This document shows positions 8,449 to 17,586 of a stretch of DNA of 23,565 nt, piece after piece. Location of the stretch: the NCBI RefSeq assembly GCF_014647435.1, contig NZ_BMPE01000033.1:1-23565 (forward strand), read 5' to 3'. The translations under genes and the position numbers were made by a program. The notes below the pieces were generated by a model that ran no database searches, was not told the origin of the DNA, and saw only the letters and a program-made list of their open reading frames with translations. The DNA comes from Deinococcus radiotolerans (GTDB lineage: Bacteria; Deinococcota; Deinococci; Deinococcales; Deinococcaceae). Numbering within the stretch: position 1 is the stretch's first letter; the number at the start of each line of letters is the position of its first letter.

Positions 8449-11400
8449 ATGAATCAAGGTTGGAGGCCAGGGACTGTCCTGGCACACTCGTTGGGGGGAC
8501 GGCACCTGCTCCTGACCCTGTTCGCCCTGGTGATCAGCTGGAGCGGGGCGCAGTCTGGGCCAGGACCTGGGCAGACGGCGCCGACCATCACGCTCAACAA
8601 GACCAGTGCGGCCTTCGGTGAGCGGCTGACGGCCCTCATCTCGAACGGAAGTTGTAGATCAGCGTCAGATATAGGCAGGGATTCTGGCATCGTCACCTGG
8701 TACTGGCCAAATGGTCAGTCCAGCACGCTTCAACTCACCGGTTATCAGGGACCAGGCGCGCAGTACCAGTTCGAGACCTTTCCTCTCGCGGCCGGGCCTG
8801 TGCGGTTCACCTATGATTTCGCCTGTCCATGGACCAACAATGCCTACGTTACGTACACATTCATGCCGTCGGTCACGGTCAATAAGCTTCAGCTGACAAG
8901 CGATACGACGCGCTTCGAATCCGGTGAAACGGCAACGGTTGGCATCACCAATGCAGCCAAGGACGTCATCTACACGATGAACTGGGCAGACGGCGTTGAT
9001 ACCTGGGTCGGAGACGGCTCACCGAATCACACCTTCCAGCATGTCTACCGCCTGGCCAGCCCGGGCACCTTCCTCTACACCTCGTCCATTTCCAGCAAGT
9101 TCACGGTGACCACCTACGCCGGTACGCACACGGAGAACGATCTGGGCTACCAGATCAGCCACGTCATCAGTCTGCCCACAGTCTCACTGAATACCCCGGC
9201 GACCACCACCGCCCTGACAGACGTGTCCCTGACCTACAACGACCTGGTTGTCGGCAGGACCTACACCGTGAACTGGGGCGACGGTACCGCGCAGCCACTC
9301 GTCGGCACCACTGACCCGCTCACGGTGACCCACCAGTACCGCAAAGACGGCCTCTACCAGATCACCACGGTCGGCTCGAATAACTTCTCCAACACGGCCC
9401 CCCTGAACATCACCGTGAAGTCACCACCCCCCACCTTCACGGCCACGGGCGCCACCCTGACCGCCACGCTCGCCTTCAGCGGCCTCCAGAGCGACACAGA
9501 CTACACCGTGGACTGGGGCGACGGGAGCAGCACGTCCCTGCTGCGCAATACGCCAGGGCAGCAGCCCACCCACGTGTACTCGGCTCCGGGCCCCTACACG
9601 ATCAGACTGTACGGCCCGGTCCCGCCGGCAGGCACAGGCGTGCTGGCGACCACCACCTTCACCGCCACCCTGGGCGCCGTGACCCTCAGCGCCGCACCTC
9701 AGCGGCCCGTCGTGGGGGAACAGGTGGTGGTCACGTTGACGGGCCTGGCCGAATCAGCCACGTACCAGCTGAACTGGGGCGACGGTGCGGTCGAGTCGGT
9801 GACCGGACAGACGAGCACCTCACGCTCGCATGCCTACGCGGCGGTCCAGGATTACACCATCACCGTGACCAACGCTGGGCGGACCCTGGGGACGACGGCT
9901 GTCGCCGTGCAGGTCCCCACCCCCCTGCTGACGCTCGCCTCTCAGGGCCTGACCGTCACCCTGCAGGCGCAGCGTCTCGTGGCAGGCGCCACCTACACCG
10001 TCAACTGGGGCGAGGGGACGCCCGAGCCCCTGACAGCCACGGGCACGTCCGCAACCCTCACGCACGCCTACGCCAGACCCGGCACGTACGCGGTGACGGT
10101 AACGCCCGCCCGGGGCTTGCCCGCCACTGACTCCGTGACCGTGATCGCCGCTCAGCCCAGGCTGACCCTCACGCCGCCCGTCGCGGACACCGATCAGACG
10201 GTCACGGCGGCCATGGCGGATCTGATCGCCACGCTTCAGTATACCCTGGACTGGAAAGACGGCACCGCGCCCGTCACATTCACCGCCACCGGTCCCCAGG
10301 CGACGCAGACCCACGCGTTCTCCACGCCCGGCACGTACCAGGTCGAACTGACCGCCGCTGGCGTCAACCCCACCACGGCACCCGCGACCGTGCGGCCCGG
10401 CACGCCCACGCTGTCCCTGACCGCTGACACCCTGACGGCCACGCTGACGGTCAGCCGCCTGATCACGGGCGTGCTGTACACCATCGACTGGGGCGCAGGC
10501 GTCACCGAGCGGTTCACGGCAACTGGACCGGCCATGACGTTCACCCACACGTACAGCGCCCCCGGCACGCAGACCGTGACGGTCACGCCCGACGGTGGCG
10601 TGGCCGCGACCGCCAGCGTGACGGTAACTGTGCCGGTCCCGACGCTGAGTGTCACGCCCGCGGCGGGCGTGACGGACACGGCCTTCACCGCGACGCTCGG
10701 GACGCTGGTGCCGAGCCTGACGTACACGCTCGCGTGGGGGGACGGGGCGACCGAGACGATCACCGGGGTCCGCACCTTCACCCGTGGGCACACCTACGTC
10801 ACGCCCGGATCGTTCACGGTCACCCTGAGCACGCAAGGCGCGGCGCCCGTGACCCAAACCGTCACGGTCCGCGTGCCCGCACCGGTCCTCAGTGCGGTCA
10901 ACACCAACCTGACGCTGAGTGTGCAGGTAAGCCGACTGGTGAAGGGCGCGACGTACCGCGTGCAGTGGGGGGACACGCAGGAGCAGACCCTCACCGCCGC
11001 GGGCAGCGACACCACCCTGACGCACAGCTACGCTGCGCCCGGGTCGTACACCGTGACCGTCACCCCGGACCTCGGGGACGCGGTGAGCCTCACGGTCGAC
11101 ATGCAGTACGTCAGCGTGGCCGCCCCGACCCTGACGGTCACGCCCGTGACCGCGACCGTGTACGCTGAAGTCCGCGCGGACTTCAGCGGTCTGATCCCCT
11201 CCCTGACGTACACCCTGGACTGGGGGGACGGGCAGCGCGACACCGTGACCGGTGTCGCCGCCGGTCAGCAGACGCATACGTACCCGCGTGCGGGGACGTA
11301 TGCGGTGAGCCTCAAGGCGCCGCAGTCTGCGGTGGCGATGACGGGCGTGACCATCACGCAACCCGTGCCCGTCGTGACGGGCACGAGTACCGCCCTGGAC

Positions 11401-14400
11401 GCGCAGGTGACCGTCACGGGTCTGGTGAGAGCCCTGACGTACCGCCTGGAGTGGGGGGACGGGACGCCCGCGGTGGACTTGACGGGCGTGGACAGCCGGA
11501 CCGTGACGCACACGTACGGGCGGCCGGGCCTGTACACCGTGACGCTGAGCGTGCCGAACGGCGCGCCGGTCACGACGACGCTGACGGTGACGGTCGCGGC
11601 GGCGACGCTGAGTGCGGTGTCGGACGCGCTGACGGTCACGGCGAGCGTGGCGGGCCTGGAGGCCCGCCTGGCGTACACGCTGAGCTGGGGGGACGGGTCG
11701 AGCAGCGTGGTGAGCGGTAAGGCCGCGGACACGTTGACGCACACGTACGCCCGGCCCGGGACGTTCACCCTGTCCCTGACCACCCCGGGCACGGCCCCCG
11801 TCACCACCAGCGTCGCCATTCAGGTGAAAGCCCTGACCGTCGTGGTCGTGGCGCCTGAACTGCGCGCCAACGCCGTCCTGAGCGGACTGCTCAGCAGCCT
11901 GACTTACACCGTGAACTGGGGGGACGGGCAGCAGGACACGGTCTCCGGCCTGACCAGCACCACCCTGGTTCACACGTACCTGAAGCCCGGACAGTACACG
12001 GTGACCGTCACCGCACCCGGTCTGGACCCCGTCACGACCACCTTCACGGCCGGTCTGCCGCCGCAGGAAGTCATCACGCCCACGCCGGGCAGTTCGCCGG
12101 ACGTGCTGGACATCCGTATTACCGGACTGCTGACGGGCGCCAACTACCTCCTCGACTACGGGGACGGTCAGGTCGAGCAGCTGGCCTTCACAGGCCAGTC
12201 GGGCCGCTGGACGCACCGGTACGCCCGGACGGGCCTGTACACCCTCACCCTGAACCTCCGGACCCCGGACGGCGTGACCAGCGTCCGGACGATCACGACC
12301 GTGCAGGCCCAGCTTCAGCTGGCGCTGAAGGCCGCCACCGTGGCCTTCGAGGGCGGTGCCCCGAACGCCACGCTCACGCTGAAGTCCCTTGACCCGGTCG
12401 CCGTGCGCCTGACCGTGGAGTACACCGGCAGCGGCAGCCTGACGGGCACTTGGTTGCTGGACGGCCAGGCCGGCCCGACCGTCACGCTGAATCTGCCTGA
12501 TGGCAGCACCACGGCGACGGCCACGTACACGGTCTCGCCGCCCAGGCCGGGCAGCCATACGCTCTCGTTCCAGATTGCGGACGTCACGACCAGCTGCGCC
12601 GCTGCCTGCCCGGCACCGACCCTCCCTGGGGCGAATACGGTCCGGTACACCCTGGACAGCCCGAGTGTCCTCCAGTACGGCGGCCTGGACGTCACGGTGA
12701 CCAGCGTCACGAACCTGAACCTCCAGACGTTCGCGGGTGAGGGGACGGTTCGCCTGATCGTGGGCGGCCTGGACCTGGGGTACCAGCGCGTCACCATGAC
12801 GAATCTTCAGGTGACCCGCTCGGAAGCGGGGTACAAGGTCACGGGGGGCGACCCGACCCGGGTCAACCTGCAGAACCTTGCCCTGCGCCTGCTCAGCCTG
12901 GGTCAGGCCGATGTCCGCCTGACGTCCATGACCCTCAGGGCCGACGGCGCGGCGCTCAGCGGCACCGTTCAGCTCCCCGGCGGGGCGGGCGGCACCGGCA
13001 CTGGCCTGACCTTCACGGACGCGCCCCTGCAAGACGGCGGCGAGCTTCTGGCCGACCTGAAGGGAACCGCGAGCAGTCTGGGCGTGCTGACCATCGGCAC
13101 TACGGGCATCAGCGTGTCGGCCGGCGCCGGTGTACTTGACCTGTCAAGCAAACAGAATGCCCCTGGCCTCAGCAGCGCGTACGCGGCCGACGCGGCCCCC
13201 ACGCTGGACTGGAAGGGTGTCGTCCTGCCGGGCGCGGGCCTGACCGTCGGCGCGCCCATCGTCTCCGGCACCCCCAGCAGCGTGAGCGGCCTGGTGGCGT
13301 ACACGCTGGGCGGCTACGCCACCGCCTTCGAGATCACCTCCACGGGCCTGAGCGTCGGCGGCTGGGCCATCAAGTCCGGCCCGCTCAACGTCACCGTAGC
13401 GGGCAGCGCCATCTCTGGCGTCAGTGGCCACGGCAGCCTGACGGTCCCCATGGTCAACGAACCACTGGACGTCACGATCAGCTGGAACCCGCAGCTCGGG
13501 AACCCGGGCGCGAAATGGGAAGTGACGTCAGGCGTCGCCGTCGCCAACCACAACTTTGGACGCACGTCGCTGGCCCTGGGCCGGCCCTCGTGGGAGTTCG
13601 GCGGCGACGGGAAGGCGAAACTGGTCTTCTCGGACGCCAAATGGAATCTGGGCGGCGTGAGTGGCGCGGAAGTCAAGCTGCCGCTGTACAACCTGACTTT
13701 CACCACCGACGGTGGGGTCAGCCTGAACGGCGAGACCTGGGCCAGCGCCACGGGCCTGACGAACCTCAGCCTGTTCGATTACCCGTTCCCCGCCGCTGAA
13801 GTCGGCGCTCGCCGCGAGGCGGACGGCCAGTACACCCTCAGTCTGCGCGGCAAATTACAGCTCGCCGAGGCGCTCCCCCTGAACGCCGTGGCGCAGCCCA
13901 TCAGCTTCTGGGTGAAAGACGGCAAAGACGTCAAGATCGTCATTGACAAGATCCGCATCTTCGGCCAGACCAAGACCGTGGATTACGACGTGTCGGTCAG
14001 CGCCATGTTCAAGGATGAAAACACCCTGGAATTCATCGGGGAAGGCTCCATCAAGATTGCCAAGAAGATCGCCGTGGCCACCAAAGCTGGCTTCGGGCGC
14101 GACAACGGCACCAGCTACGGCTTCTTCTGGGCCTCGGTCGCCTCGTCCGGCCTGAAACCCTTCGTGACCGTCGGCTCCGTCGGCTTCTACGAGTTCAGCG
14201 GCGGCGTGGGCATCAATATGGTCTGGAAGGACGGGAACTTCGACGCGCCACCCGTGAAGGCCATTCCGCCGGCCGGCGCCACCCGCGCGGTGAACGTCGC
14301 GATTCAGGCCGGCACCGTGTTCGGAACGGCCATCGACAACGGCACCACCGCGCACTTCCGCGGCACGCTGGGCGTGGATTCCGAAGGCACCGTGGCCATC

Positions 14401-15318
14401 AAGGCCGTGGGCTGGCTCTTCACTCCGCTGCAGCTGGGCGCCCTCGGCACCTACTCGTCCGGTGTTGCCAGTGCGGCCGGCGGCAACCTCTCGACCGTCT
14501 CGACCAAGGGCAGCCTCTCCCCCCAGGTGGCGGCCATGATTCTGCTCAGCGTGCCGCCCGAGAATCCCGAGAGTGGTTACCTGCTCGTGCAGGGCTGCGT
14601 GGGACCCGCCGCCCGGTCCTCGGTCGGCGGGCTGGACTGCACGCTCAACCGTGAACTCGACTTCTACGGCATCGTCTCGGTCAGCGGCTACGCCGAGATG
14701 TACATGCCGTTCTCCGGCAGCGGTCAGCGCGTGTACCTGGGCACCAAGGCCAACCCGATCAGCGTGCGTCTGCTGTCGATGAAATCCGGCAGCACGACCA
14801 CCACCACCACCAAGGAAGTCAAGAACGCCGACGGCACCGTCACGCCCGCGACCACGGGCACCACTGCCAACACGTCCTCCAACACCGCCGCGGCGGGGAC
14901 CAGCAACACCACCACCAGCCGCGCCGACGGCATCGGGTACAACGGCTACCTGATGGTGGACGGCACCAAAACCAGCGTGGGCGTGGGCATGAGCATGGCC
15001 TACAGCGTGGGTCAGAGTGGCACCGGCGCGATCTGCGACTGGTTCTGGTACGCCAACGCGCACCTCGCCCTGAATGCGGACTTCACCGTCACGTACGACC
15101 CCACGTCCCTGGACGCCTCCGTGACCCTCAGTGCCGGCGCCGCCGCGGGCGCGGGCGCGTGCGGCGTCCGGGTCGATGTGGGCATCAACATGTCCATCAC
15201 CGGACGCCTCTACGTCTCGGCGGCCAGCAGCTTCATCGATGGCACCGCGTCGGGCACCGTGATCATGCCGGTCATCCCGAACATTCCCTTCAGCGTCAGC
15301 GGTCGAGTCAACTTCTAA
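8449..15318 (+). CDS. Giant secreted PKD-repeat surface protein
   Basis: Protein of 2289 residues. The ATG at 8449 has TGGAGG six bases upstream and opens a signal peptide (hydrophobic LLLTLFALVISWSGA, likely cleaved near GAQ-S). The frame is open further upstream, but that part overlaps the preceding gene. Residues about 120-1265 hold 14 PKD-like beta-sandwich repeats, each with a Y-x-x-x-W-G-D-G-like turn and an H-x-Y-x-x-P-G-x-Y-x-V-x-V strand pair; some turns are degenerate (WADG, WGEG, WKDG, WGAG, YGDG). Residues about 1270-1410 look like another Ig-type domain with a Cys-x3-Cys pair. The rest, about 870 residues, is Gly/Ser/Thr-rich and beta-like, interrupted by a Thr/Asn linker (about 2113-2165), and ends IPFSVSGRVNF. 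I do not recognise that region. PKD repeats usually act in surface adhesion, polysaccharide binding or as spacers. Its neighbours are a barrel-like protein and a fibronectin-III protein, suggesting a joint cell-surface structure. Confidence 0.85.
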   Translation: MNQGWRPGTVLAHSLGGRHLLLTLFALVISWSGAQSGPGPGQTAPTITLNKTSAAFGERLTALISNGSCRSASDIGRDSGIVTWYWPNGQSSTLQLTGYQGPGAQYQFETFPLAAGPVRFTYDFACPWTNNAYVTYTFMPSVTVNKLQLTSDTTRFESGETATVGITNAAKDVIYTMNWADGVDTWVGDGSPNHTFQHVYRLASPGTFLYTSSISSKFTVTTYAGTHTENDLGYQISHVISLPTVSLNTPATTTALTDVSLTYNDLVVGRTYTVNWGDGTAQPLVGTTDPLTVTHQYRKDGLYQITTVGSNNFSNTAPLNITVKSPPPTFTATGATLTATLAFSGLQSDTDYTVDWGDGSSTSLLRNTPGQQPTHVYSAPGPYTIRLYGPVPPAGTGVLATTTFTATLGAVTLSAAPQRPVVGEQVVVTLTGLAESATYQLNWGDGAVESVTGQTSTSRSHAYAAVQDYTITVTNAGRTLGTTAVAVQVPTPLLTLASQGLTVTLQAQRLVAGATYTVNWGEGTPEPLTATGTSATLTHAYARPGTYAVTVTPARGLPATDSVTVIAAQPRLTLTPPVADTDQTVTAAMADLIATLQYTLDWKDGTAPVTFTATGPQATQTHAFSTPGTYQVELTAAGVNPTTAPATVRPGTPTLSLTADTLTATLTVSRLITGVLYTIDWGAGVTERFTATGPAMTFTHTYSAPGTQTVTVTPDGGVAATASVTVTVPVPTLSVTPAAGVTDTAFTATLGTLVPSLTYTLAWGDGATETITGVRTFTRGHTYVTPGSFTVTLSTQGAAPVTQTVTVRVPAPVLSAVNTNLTLSVQVSRLVKGATYRVQWGDTQEQTLTAAGSDTTLTHSYAAPGSYTVTVTPDLGDAVSLTVDMQYVSVAAPTLTVTPVTATVYAEVRADFSGLIPSLTYTLDWGDGQRDTVTGVAAGQQTHTYPRAGTYAVSLKAPQSAVAMTGVTITQPVPVVTGTSTALDAQVTVTGLVRALTYRLEWGDGTPAVDLTGVDSRTVTHTYGRPGLYTVTLSVPNGAPVTTTLTVTVAAATLSAVSDALTVTASVAGLEARLAYTLSWGDGSSSVVSGKAADTLTHTYARPGTFTLSLTTPGTAPVTTSVAIQVKALTVVVVAPELRANAVLSGLLSSLTYTVNWGDGQQDTVSGLTSTTLVHTYLKPGQYTVTVTAPGLDPVTTTFTAGLPPQEVITPTPGSSPDVLDIRITGLLTGANYLLDYGDGQVEQLAFTGQSGRWTHRYARTGLYTLTLNLRTPDGVTSVRTITTVQAQLQLALKAATVAFEGGAPNATLTLKSLDPVAVRLTVEYTGSGSLTGTWLLDGQAGPTVTLNLPDGSTTATATYTVSPPRPGSHTLSFQIADVTTSCAAACPAPTLPGANTVRYTLDSPSVLQYGGLDVTVTSVTNLNLQTFAGEGTVRLIVGGLDLGYQRVTMTNLQVTRSEAGYKVTGGDPTRVNLQNLALRLLSLGQADVRLTSMTLRADGAALSGTVQLPGGAGGTGTGLTFTDAPLQDGGELLADLKGTASSLGVLTIGTTGISVSAGAGVLDLSSKQNAPGLSSAYAADAAPTLDWKGVVLPGAGLTVGAPIVSGTPSSVSGLVAYTLGGYATAFEITSTGLSVGGWAIKSGPLNVTVAGSAISGVSGHGSLTVPMVNEPLDVTISWNPQLGNPGAKWEVTSGVAVANHNFGRTSLALGRPSWEFGGDGKAKLVFSDAKWNLGGVSGAEVKLPLYNLTFTTDGGVSLNGETWASATGLTNLSLFDYPFPAAEVGARREADGQYTLSLRGKLQLAEALPLNAVAQPISFWVKDGKDVKIVIDKIRIFGQTKTVDYDVSVSAMFKDENTLEFIGEGSIKIAKKIAVATKAGFGRDNGTSYGFFWASVASSGLKPFVTVGSVGFYEFSGGVGINMVWKDGNFDAPPVKAIPPAGATRAVNVAIQAGTVFGTAIDNGTTAHFRGTLGVDSEGTVAIKAVGWLFTPLQLGALGTYSSGVASAAGGNLSTVSTKGSLSPQVAAMILLSVPPENPESGYLLVQGCVGPAARSSVGGLDCTLNRELDFYGIVSVSGYAEMYMPFSGSGQRVYLGTKANPISVRLLSMKSGSTTTTTTKEVKNADGTVTPATTGTTANTSSNTAAAGTSNTTTSRADGIGYNGYLMVDGTKTSVGVGMSMAYSVGQSGTGAICDWFWYANAHLALNADFTVTYDPTSLDASVTLSAGAAAGAGACGVRVDVGINMSITGRLYVSAASSFIDGTASGTVIMPVIPNIPFSVSGRVNF
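8960..12258 (+). repeat. Tandem array of 14 PKD-encoding units
   Basis: The codon for the conserved Tyr before the W-G-D-G turn begins at 8971, 9262, 9502, 9763, 9994, 10240, 10477, 10723, 10954, 11209, 11440, 11674, 11905 and 12145. Spacing is 231-291 bases (77-97 residues), always a multiple of three. At DNA level, short words such as CTGGGGGGACGGG and ACGCACACGTACG recur between about 10700 and 12000, so the middle and later units look more alike than the first three. This suggests growth by tandem duplication or gene conversion. Confidence 0.85.
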
Positions 15319-15388
15319 GGGGCGAAGAGGGGGCGGGGGCTCTGGCCCCACCCCGCCCCACTCAGCCCCACTTCAAGAGGCCACAGTC
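15319..15388 (+). terminator. GC-only stem-loop between the PKD and FN3 genes
   Basis: In this 70-base gap GGGGCGGGG (15330-15338) can pair with CCCCGCCCC (15351-15359) around a 12-base loop, and a competing inner pairing GGGGC/GCCCC is possible. No T tract follows. It could partly attenuate transcription or protect the upstream messenger rather than fully terminate it. Confidence 0.35.
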
Positions 15389-17341
15389 ATGCGAACATCC
15401 CTGCTCCTGCTCACCCTCACGGCCACCCTGGGCGTCGCGTCGGCCCAGACGAGCGCCACATCCAAAGGCAGCTCAGACAAGACAGGTGTGGCGGCCCTGC
15501 CCACCCCGGACGGCGCCCTGCTGCGCTGGGCCCTGCCCGGCGACGTGCGGCCCGCCCGGGGGTTCCGCCTGCGGATCAGCGGGCCCGGCGGCACCCGGGA
15601 CCAGACGGTCGCGTCGCCCCAGCCGTACTCCGCCGCCCTCGGCCTATCTAAAGCGGACTACGACGGGCTGATCAGCGTGTACGACCAGCCGCCCAAAAAC
15701 GACTCGGAACGCACCCAGCGGGCCTTTTTCAACCTGAACGTGGTCGCCCGGCCCGCCTACGCCCGCGCCCTGGGCATCATGACCACCCTCAAGGGCCTCT
15801 CGCCAGGTCAGTACACCGTCACCGTGACCGCCGTGGGCGCCACCGAAACAAAGGTTGGCGAGGCCACCTTCAAGACCGGGGCGACCCCCGCCGTTCCCGC
15901 GCCCGGCACGCCCAGGGCCAAACCCGGCCCCGCCGCCGTGCAGCTCAGCTGGGCCGCGCCGCCACCCAGTTCCAGCAATCTGGTGGTGGCCTATCGGATC
16001 TACCGCGCCAGCGGCGCTGGCCCCTACACCCTGCTGCAACCCAGCCCGTTCTTCCTCTCCAGCCAGCCGGGCGGGGATGTCTTCAAGGACACCGATCTGA
16101 ACGCCAGGACCACCTACCGCTACCAGGTGGCCGCCGTGGACCTCTTCGGACGAGAGTCCACCCGGACAGCCCCGGTCACGGTCACCACCGAGACCGTCAC
16201 GGTCCTGCCCGCCCCCGACGACCTTCAGGCCACCGTCAAGGAACGCGCCGTGACCCTGCGCTGGACCGCACCGAAAGACAACCGCATCACGCAACAGATC
16301 GTGGTACGCGGCACCGACCCCACCCAGCCGCTGAGCGCACTGGCCGCACTCCCCCCGGGGGTCAGCACGTACACCGACTCCACTGGGCGCCCCGGTGAAT
16401 CGTACGTGTACGCCGTCGTGACCCGGGACGCCGCCGGGCAGATGGGCGCGCGCAGCAACCTCGTCGGCGCGCGGCCCGTGAACACCCGGCCCCCCGCTCC
16501 GCCCTCAGGCGTCACGATCAAGGCGACCACGGCGGCCCTCACGCTCAGCTGGACCGCGAACCGCGAGGAGGACATCGAGGGGTACCAGATCTACCGCAGC
16601 GAGTCGGACGCGGCGGGCGCACCGTCTCTGCTGGTGAACACCTCGCCCGTCATGGGCACGACCTTCACCGACCCCCTGGTCGCCGGCCTGCAAACCCGCT
16701 ACACCTACCGCGTCACCGCCCTGAACACCTCACAGGCGGAGTCGGCCCGTTCGGCGGCCGTGTCGTCCAAGCTGGTGGACAGGACGCCCCCACCCGCGCC
16801 CACCCTGCTGCCCGTGACCGTGAACGCACAGGGCGTCACGCTCAGCTGGACGCAGGCGGCCCTGCCGGACCTGACCGGATTCAGCGTGCTGCGCGCGACT
16901 GGCAGCGCCGCCCCGCAGGAACTCGTCCGCCTGAACGCAGCGACCCGCACGTACCGGGACGCCAGCGCCGCGACAGGGGTGACGTACGCCTACAGTGTCC
17001 GCAGTCTCGACGCGGCCGGCAACCTGTCCGCACCCTCAGCTCCGGTCAGCATCCGGCGCGCCGGCACGGACGCGCTGGACGCCCCTCAACGCGTAACCGT
17101 GCAGGCGCTTTCCACCAGCCCGGGCAACCGCGTCCGCTGGACGGCCGCCGCGGGCCTGTCCGTCGTTGTCTACCGGCTGGACCGCGCGGGCAGTCCGTCC
17201 CTCCAGATTTCGGACCTGCTCACCAGCGCAGAGTTCACCGACGTTGCGGGCACACCCACCAGCCTGTACCAGGTCCGCGCCGTGAATGACCGCGGGCAGG
17301 TGAGCCCCCTGACGACGCCAGTACCTGTCAGCGCGCCCTGA
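15389..17341 (+). CDS. Secreted fibronectin type III repeat protein
   Basis: Exported protein of 650 residues. The ATG has AAGAGG eight bases upstream. A signal peptide (MRTSLLLLTLTATLGVASAQ, cleavage near residue 20) precedes an N-terminal divergent beta domain (about 35-165) that itself ends in an FN3-like LSPGQYTVTVTAVG. Five FN3 units follow at about 171-268, 274-363, 368-462, 467-556 and 563-648, recognised by their L-x-W-x-A strand B (for example LSWAAP, LRWTAP, LSWTAN) and the Y-x-Y-x-V strand F (YRYQVAAVD, YTYRVTALN, YAYSVRSLD). There is no enzyme domain, sorting motif or transmembrane anchor at the C-terminus. FN3 repeats in bacteria mediate protein or carbohydrate contacts. As third gene of the cluster it is probably a surface partner of the PKD protein. 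Confidence 0.85.
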   Translation: MRTSLLLLTLTATLGVASAQTSATSKGSSDKTGVAALPTPDGALLRWALPGDVRPARGFRLRISGPGGTRDQTVASPQPYSAALGLSKADYDGLISVYDQPPKNDSERTQRAFFNLNVVARPAYARALGIMTTLKGLSPGQYTVTVTAVGATETKVGEATFKTGATPAVPAPGTPRAKPGPAAVQLSWAAPPPSSSNLVVAYRIYRASGAGPYTLLQPSPFFLSSQPGGDVFKDTDLNARTTYRYQVAAVDLFGRESTRTAPVTVTTETVTVLPAPDDLQATVKERAVTLRWTAPKDNRITQQIVVRGTDPTQPLSALAALPPGVSTYTDSTGRPGESYVYAVVTRDAAGQMGARSNLVGARPVNTRPPAPPSGVTIKATTAALTLSWTANREEDIEGYQIYRSESDAAGAPSLLVNTSPVMGTTFTDPLVAGLQTRYTYRVTALNTSQAESARSAAVSSKLVDRTPPPAPTLLPVTVNAQGVTLSWTQAALPDLTGFSVLRATGSAAPQELVRLNAATRTYRDASAATGVTYAYSVRSLDAAGNLSAPSAPVSIRRAGTDALDAPQRVTVQALSTSPGNRVRWTAAAGLSVVVYRLDRAGSPSLQISDLLTSAEFTDVAGTPTSLYQVRAVNDRGQVSPLTTPVPVSAP

Positions 17342-17353
17342 ACGACCAGCCCG

Positions 17354-17413
17354 GCGAGGAGGCAACCTGACCCGGACCGCGGCACGGAACCCTCCTCGCG
17401 GTGCACAGGCACC
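17354..17413 (+). terminator. Inverted repeats downstream of the FN3 gene
   Basis: GCGAGGAGG (17354-17362) is perfectly complementary to CCTCCTCGC (17391-17399) across a 28-base loop, and directly next to it GGTGC-ACAG-GCACC (17400-17413) forms a second small hairpin. They begin 12 bases after the FN3 stop codon. There is no T tract, so termination is a guess from position. Confidence 0.35.
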
Positions 17414-17448
17414 GTGGACGGCGCGGGCGGATCGGCGACACTGAACGC

Positions 17449-17586
17449 ATGAGTGTTCAGCGCCGCTGGGCTGCCCGTCAGGCCACCCCCTCACTCCCTG
17501 GTCACCGCACGGTGCCCGGCCCGGCCCGCTGTGGACCGCCGCCGGGCCGCAGCGTCCTGAACGCCTCCCGCGGGGTGACGGCGTGA
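17449..17586 (+). CDS. Possible 45-residue mini-ORF coupled to the next gene
   Basis: An ATG at 17449 opens a 45-residue frame rich in Arg, Pro and Gly (starts MSVQRRWAARQATP). Its TGA overlaps the GTG start of the following membrane protein in a GTGA arrangement, as in translationally coupled pairs. No ribosome binding site precedes it and no domain is visible. It may be a leader ORF or chance. Confidence 0.25.
   Translation: MSVQRRWAARQATPSLPGHRTVPGPARCGPPPGRSVLNASRGVTA

Noticed and set aside
9820..13032. Minus-strand open frame of 1070 codons opposite the PKD array
   Set aside because: Its translation is an Arg/Gly/His-rich shadow produced by GC-ending codons and repeats in the plus-strand gene. 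It has no domain, and the plus frame has clear PKD motifs.
13855..15351. Minus-strand open frame of 498 codons opposite the C-terminal part of the giant gene
   Set aside because: Gly/Ala/His/Asp-rich shadow translation without motifs. The plus-strand frame is continuous and coherent.
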